Shown here piece after piece: positions 58,905-64,000 of a stretch of 64,000 bases of DNA. Made by a program: the position numbers and the translations under genes. The stretch comes from Clonostachys chloroleuca (taxonomy: Eukaryota > Ascomycota > Sordariomycetes > Hypocreales > Bionectriaceae), in NCBI GenBank assembly GCA_037952775.1, contig JBANAY010000003.1:14508001-14572000 (forward strand). Direction: 5' to 3'. Numbering within the stretch: position 1 is the stretch's first letter; each line of letters begins with the position of its first letter. Below the pieces are notes generated by a model. The model ran no database searches. It saw only the letters and a program-made list of their open reading frames with translations, and was not told where the DNA came from.

Positions 58905-59070
58905 TCTTCGCTCTTAGCTTCCCGCTCAGATTCTTGTTGTTCTGCTAAAGCTATCATGGCGCTGTGCAGAATTCGGTTGTTAATCTAGGGAAGCAAGTAC
59001 AGTTTTACTCCACACATGGGATTGATGCTGCCAGAGGATGATCCGAAATAGTTATACTAATCAGTAATTA
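58905..59070 (-). mobile_element. Retroelement-like sequence adjoining LTR-like copy B
   Basis: It matches 55011-55182 in inverted orientation, including the ALAEQQESEREAKSEE reading on the minus strand. It ends abruptly at about 58905. Confidence 0.45.
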
Positions 59071-59452
59071 TGTGATACGATACTGCAGTCCTGTTACATG
59101 CAATCCCGACAGTGATAGACCGCTGGCATGGACGATCGAAACCCCGTGCTGATGTCCTTGTGTGGATATCTCGGAAGAATAGCCAATCATGCTGATTTTT
59201 AAGCTCGTACCGCTTTGGTCTCGCACGTTCATCCGGTGTAATATCCGTTAGTGCAAACCCATAAGCAAACATCTCACCTCGTAAAATTGAGCTAATGAAA
59301 AGGCACCTTGTTCTCGCATAGGCTGCAAAAAAAAACGTTTCAAGTTCCGCTTATACAATTTGCTTTTCTCTAGGGCTTACCTGTGAGCAGAAAGTCCTAG
59401 CGGCGATCCCGAACTGCTAAATTAGAGATGGTGCGATGTCGAGTGGACTACA
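59071..59452 (-). repeat. LTR-like dispersed repeat, copy B
   Basis: On the minus strand it starts TGTAGTCCACTCGACATCGC at 59452 and ends ATCGTATCACA at 59071. It matches copy C throughout and copy A in part. The TG...CA ends and the adjoining ORF-like sequence suggest an LTR of about 380 bp. Confidence 0.75.
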
Positions 59453-60114
59453 TCCGCATTACGGTCTATGATCCTAATCTAGGAAGTTCACTCATCTTCT
59501 TCAATTACATTCCGTCGGTCCTGAACAACCTTAGCTACACTCATACTGACAAATAGATTTAAAATCAACAAATACTTGTAGCTTTACCTAATTTTGATTT
59601 TATATAGAGACCTATAACTGTTGCTGAATAAACTGACGCTTTGGCCTAGCTTATTCCAGCAGGCATCAGTTATCTCCCTGGCATTGGGCTGACGGGATGA
59701 AACGGAGGCCATACAAACGTCATGCAAGAGCCGCAGCAACAAGTCACATTCTTACACCCTCCCACCTGCATAGCCCCCGCAGTGGCTTGGATACTTGTCA
59801 AGAATCGGAATGTGGCTCCAGAACTGCATCAGTGCTCCAGAAATAGGTCCGAAATACAGGTCAAGCAGAAGAGGAGACGGGTATTAAAGACGCCAGTTCC
59901 CTCCACGAATTCGAAAGATAATTTATCCATCAAACCAAAAAACAATAATAAAAAACTAAAAATAACATTCAGAGCTGGTCTCTTTTCGCTTCTCTTCACC
60001 CCCTTTTTTCAATCACTTTGTAATTGCTGGTCAATCTAAAAAATAATTCCTTGTTTCCTTTTTCTAAATTCAACAGCATATACCCAATCCACCAATCCCT
60101 TCAACTTAATCGAA
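59453..60114. promoter_or_regulatory. Promoter region of the repeat-peptide gene
   Basis: The stretch just upstream of 60115 is pyrimidine-rich (tctcttttcgcttctcttca near 59980-60000) and the leader is A/C-rich, ending aatcgaaATGG. This is typical of well-expressed fungal genes. No other gene is supported here. Confidence 0.45.
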
Positions 60115-60549
60115 ATGGTCGCCATCAAGAACCTTTCTATCGCCTCCGCCGTCCTGCTCAGCATTGCTGACCAGGGTCTTGCGGCCCCCATCAACACCCG
60201 CAGCCCCAAGAATGGGGTCAAGACCAGTCTTGCTCACTCCGCCCTGAGCGCTGCTGGCAATATCGGTGCTGCCTTTGCAGGTGCCCCTCGCGATCTCGGG
60301 GACCTCGAGGAGGGCGACTTTGACGAGCTTGACGAGCTCGTCACCCGCAGCCCCAAGAATGGGGTCAAGACCAGTCTTGCTCACTCCGCCCTGAGCGCTG
60401 CTGGCAATATCGGTGCTGCCTTTGCAGGTGCCCCTCGCGATCTCGGGGACGAGGACCTCGTCGCCCGGGCCCTGGAGGAGCTCGATGAGCGGGACGTCAT
60501 GGACATTTACGCCCGCTACTTTGACGACGCCGAGGACTTTGAATACTAG
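60115..60549 (+). CDS. Secreted precursor with two identical 36-residue cationic repeats and acidic spacers
   Basis: An intron-free ORF of 144 residues. Residues 1-23 are a signal peptide (MVAIKNLSIASAVLLSIADQ then GLA). Residues 28-63 and 77-112 are identical: TRSPKNGVKTSLAHSALS, then AAGNIGAAFAGAPRDLGD. They are separated by the acidic spacer LEEGDFDELDELV and followed by an acidic tail (ARALEELDERDVMDIYAR, ending FEY). Each repeat is Lys/Arg-bearing and Ala/Gly-rich and could form an amphipathic helix. Alternating cationic units and acidic spacers is the layout of multi-copy peptide precursors. Single Arg residues (NTR, VTR, VAR) flank the units; there are no KR sites. There are no cysteines. 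Codons are GC-rich within AT-rich DNA and there is no RIP damage. Family unknown. Confidence 0.8.
   Translation: MVAIKNLSIASAVLLSIADQGLAAPINTRSPKNGVKTSLAHSALSAAGNIGAAFAGAPRDLGDLEEGDFDELDELVTRSPKNGVKTSLAHSALSAAGNIGAAFAGAPRDLGDEDLVARALEELDERDVMDIYARYFDDAEDFEY
60195..60450 (+). repeat. Two identical 109-bp direct repeats inside the peptide-precursor gene
   Basis: 60195-60303 and 60342-60450 are identical base for base, 147 bp apart (a multiple of three). Identity at synonymous sites implies recent duplication or gene conversion. Confidence 0.9.
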
Positions 60550-61299
60550 AGAGTCATTCTAGGAACTTTGCACAAGCCTAGAGCAACCCGACTTTTGGAA
60601 AACAGGAGGTTTTGATGACTTCTTTGTTGCCTCCGGTGGGATGAGCGTTTGGATTTTAATTTTTCCATGATAGGCTGACCATGAGGGCATGATGTATATA
60701 TAAACAAGGAATATTTGAAAGAAATACAAAGATTGTATTCTGCATACAGTGACTTGCTTTATATGACGAGTCTTTCTGAATGAGTGTTCTCTTTATATGA
60801 GGACGTTAGCAATTGCGGGTAAGAGTTGTGGTAAGGCTTCGACAACAGAAACAGATGAGCCTCCAGAAGCCTTGAGATTGCAAATGCCCTTGAAGAGCAC
60901 GCTTCTACAGTAGAAACTAAGATAACTAAAAGGTAAAGATTAATTATATTACAGATAATAGAAGTAGTTAAGGGTTCGCACTTTGTAAGATAGTTGACCA
61001 AATATCCATATATAGAGGGATATATCTATATATAAATATTGTATTGCTTAGCTGCTTCCGGCCGCTAAAAAAAATAATCAATCTTTGGACTATTTATATC
61101 CTCGATTTTGATATGAACTTGAAAGTGTATATATTATTACTGGAAATTGGACCCTCTCGGCTCGACTCGAGCGTAAGTAGGCTTGAGCGGAGAGAACTCA
61201 GTCAAGAAAGACAAGCATAGTCAAATACTCAGAGTAATCCTCTGAGAGCTACTGATAATTTATGCTTATGATTGATTTTCTGCTGAAATTTTCTATATT

Positions 61300-61335
<36 letters not shown>

Positions 61336-62267
61336 GAAAGGGGGGGAAGGGGTGGTGGTCTATAGGCTAGTTGTTAGTCTTGTTCGGGAATCACTTGGTA
61401 GCTATGGAAATGTATCTCTTAGTACTTAATCCAAATAAATAAAAACTTTCAAACCATTTACTTTTCTCTTTTCACCTCTACCTACCGTTAAAAAGTAGGG
61501 GATGCGAAATTGGTCCCGAATTACTGATGAGAGATTGTGTAAATACCTAAAGACAACTATATAACTCGCAAGGTTTCTCAAGATACATAGCTCAATTCTT
61601 ACCTTCTACCCCACGTTCCATTCTAAGAATCATAATATCCTCAATAAATAGTGAGAGTTTGGTCGAATAGGAATGTTTGTATATACCAAACCCATATGCT
61701 CTTTGAATACAGTCCAAGCCCCTACAACCCCATTTCCACAAGGTGGTTAGATTTAGCTAAAACACCTGTCTCGTTGAATTGGTGGTAGAAAGCTTGGAAC
61801 CTTTAACTGTTCTCTGTACGGTTGCAGTCCTGTGGAGTACTATATTCCATAAGCTGGAAGGGACAGATTAGTATACAGTGCCTAAGTTTAGAAATATAAA
61901 AAAGTTGGATGGAACTCGTGGATAGTAAAAGGAGATCTCGGTCACACTGTTTCTAGCAGGGTCAGGTATGCTATCTGATATAATAAAAGCCTATGTACCT
62001 ATGAAAGGGAAGGTGCCCTCTATAAAGAAAATTCTTATTGGTTTTCTATTATTGGGGACAACAAACCCGCCTACTGCTTTGAATCCTTCGTAATATAGAT
62101 CTATAGTTTATATAAATTAATATACCTTATAACCTTTTTACTACTTCTAAGTTACTGTAAGACTTTTATCCTGCAGCTTCTGCTATATACTTTATCCCTC
62201 TAGTTATTTGTTCAGTTATATATTTAATTAAATACCCCTCGTCTGACTACCCCGGATTTTCTCACTT
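60550..62267. other. AT-rich gene-free DNA with a 33-nt poly-T run
   Basis: A T run occupies 61302-61334, followed by a G-rich purine stretch to about 61355. No coding sequence is recognised before the ABC transporter remnant. Confidence 0.5.
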
Positions 62268-64000
62268 TAATGACTTCCCCCAACGAGCGTATTGTTCGTA
62301 CTGGTTTCTAGAGATAGGTACCTCGTACCCCTGATGAATTTGCCGCTGCATAGAAGAATAGTCCCCAGTTCATTGCACTAGATGCCGAAATCGAGCAGTA
62401 TAAAGTCGACCATCCTCCCGGTGGTGTTGATACCCTTGTTTTTCGCGTATCCAAAGAGGCTCAACAGGCCAGAGGCCAGTGCAGAAAGTCGCCCTATAAT
62501 TAAATTGTGTCCCTGGTGCAGTTTGAAGCGTCTGAAAGGTAACCCAAGCTTAGCAATTGGTGCCCTTGTTGGGAATCTGATCCTGTCCCTTATTGTGGGC
62601 AGTTTATTTTACAATCTCAACTAAATCATATCCAGCTTTTTCTAACGCGGTTTGCTTATTTTCTTTGCTTGTCTACTGAATGCGCTATCTAGTATGCTCG
62701 AGGTTTGCAGATACCACTAATGAAGTAACTGAGAACCAGATCTAATATTCGTCAGATCTTGACTCGTTTTGTACAACACCCTATCATCGAAAAGTATATT
62801 CGATATGCTTTCTATCATCCTTCAGCAGAAGTAGTGGCCTCTTTTATTTGTGATTTACCGAGCAAAATAATCAGCTCGATTGCTTTAAATCTCACGCTTT
62901 ACTTCATGACCAACCTGAGACGAGAGCCAGGTGCTTTCTTCTTTTTCTAGCTCATCTCATTTGCCAACGTCTTGGTCATATCCATGATCTTTCGAACAAT
63001 CGGTTCCGTAGCTCGCTCACTCTTTCAAGCGCTCGTCCCGGCTGGCATCCTAATACTTACTCTCACCATATTCACCTGTTTTGTCTTCCAATACATTATA
63101 TGCTCAAGTGGTGCTATGGATAAACTACATTGATCCGCTGGTATATGTATTTGAGTTACTTATAGTTAATGAGTTTCGTAATAAAAAGTTCGAATACAAT
63201 ATATTCGTTCCGAATTGCAATTTATCTTAATATTCGAATGTGGACTATAGAAGCTAAATGTATAACTCGGTCGGTATGAATTCAGGTCAGGATTTTGTCC
63301 TTAATAATAACTATATTGACTCTACATTTGGGTATGAATGGGACAACCGCTGGAGAAACTTTGGTATTTTGATTCTGTTTGTATCAATTCTCGGTTGCGT
63401 TTATCTGGCGTGTGCCGAGCTGATTTGTGAAAAGAAATCAAAAGGAGAAGTGTTGGTCTATCCACGTGGCCAGAAGCCTGCATCAGCCAGGGTTGGGAAC
63501 TGGGGCTATGCAGACCTGGAGGCCTTTGAGCAGAATAGAGTGGGAAGTGCGGGTGTCAAGAGAACCCATAACTTCAACCAGGGCAGCAAGCTCTAACAAC
63601 AAACATCCATCTTCCATTGGCAGAACGTTTGTTACGATATCAAGATCAAGAAGGACATATGTCGTATTCTGGACCATATTGATAGCTGGGTTAAACCTGG
63701 AACATTGACAGCCTTGATGGGTGTTTCTGATGCTGGGAAGACTACGTTGTTGGACTATTTAGGTGATCGACTCTCGGTAGGTGTGATTACTGGCGAGATA
63801 CTGATCAACGGTATACCCCGAGATATATTATTCCAGGGGAAAACAGGTTATATAAAGTAACAAGACATTCATCTACACACCTCGACTGTTAGAGAGGTAT
63901 TGCAATTCAGCGCTATTCTTCGGCAGCTTGCGCACATATCCCGAGAAGAAAAGCTTGCTTATGTGGAAGAGATTATCAGCATCCTGAACATGGGTGAATA
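62268..64000 (+). pseudogene. PDR/CDR-type ABC transporter, second half, RIP-decayed, runs off window
   Basis: The sequence starts mid-protein with VPRTPDEFAAA, the linker after the first nucleotide-binding dom­ain, then [60 protein letters not shown] and IDPLVYVFELLIVNEFRN, the first transmembrane domain. FGYEWDNRWRNFGILILFVS and CEKKSKGEVLVYPRG follow, then the second nucleotide-binding domain with [20 protein letters not shown] and GKTTLLD. The Walker A that is usually GVSGAGKTT has Asp for Gly. Stops are frequent in the first part. There is no N-terminal half, so the copy is 5'-truncated. Such pumps export drugs and toxins. The end of the window cuts it in the second ATPase domain. Confidence 0.8.

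Noticed and set aside
1..64000. CRISPR arrays, rRNA genes and bacterial operons
   Set aside because: None seen; introns and protein families show this is fungal nuclear DNA.

Overview
The window looks like a gene-poor, repeat-rich accessory region of a filamentous ascomycete (Pezizomycotina). Genes carry short GT-AG introns of about 45-105 bp. The protein families are typical of such fungi: Zn(II)2Cys6 and bZIP regulators, MFS sugar and drug transporters, STAND/HET-associated proteins, DUF3176, FluG-like proteins, a Fot1/pogo transposon and small secreted proteins. Long AT-rich stretches and many C-to-T or G-to-A type stop codons suggest repeat-induced point mutation (RIP). I cannot name the species. 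All family calls come from reading translations by eye; no search was run.

Layout. 1-17 kb: an MFS transporter running off the left edge, then a chain of broken genes. These are a bZIP regulator, a pogo-type transposase fragment, the tail of a Zn2Cys6 regulator, a FluG-like protein abutting TPR repeats, and a HET-associated/ankyrin remnant. They are followed by a membrane-anchored protein with one frameshift and a Zn2Cys6 regulator with several lesions. 17.2-34.9 kb: what looks like one gene cluster. It holds a Gfo/Idh/MocA (GAL80-like) oxidoreductase, a sugar MFS permease, a DHA1-type MFS exporter, a RidA-family protein, a Zn2Cys6/Fungal_trans regulator, a zinc alcohol dehydrogenase, a GH3 beta-glucosidase and a second sugar permease. 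Nearly every promoter there carries a 16-bp inverted repeat close to CGGAAT-N4-ATTCCG (CGG-N10-CCG), the kind of site a zinc-cluster protein binds. Most of these genes have in-frame TAA/TAG stops at positions where Gln or Trp is expected, so the cluster is probably a RIP-inactivated copy. RidA looks intact.

34.9-45.7 kb: AT-rich DNA with a 33-bp minisatellite, a monooxygenase remnant, an LTR-like repeat, a WW-ZZ protein, and decayed STAND N-terminal, lactonase and LINE sequences. 45.7-54.2 kb: three of the best-preserved genes, namely a Myb x3 + C2H2 protein, a 98-residue secreted cysteine-rich protein and a DUF3176 membrane protein. 54.6-60.6 kb: two more copies of the LTR-like repeat, one next to a truncated phosphotransferase; a 1.8-kb Fot1-like element with near-perfect inverted ends lying across a secreted-protein gene; and an intact secreted protein with two identical 36-residue cationic repeats separated by an acidic spacer. 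60.6-64 kb: AT-rich DNA, then the decayed second half of a PDR-type ABC transporter running off the right edge.

The most promising observations are the cluster with its shared palindrome, the multi-copy peptide precursor at 60.1 kb and the secreted proteins next to mobile elements.
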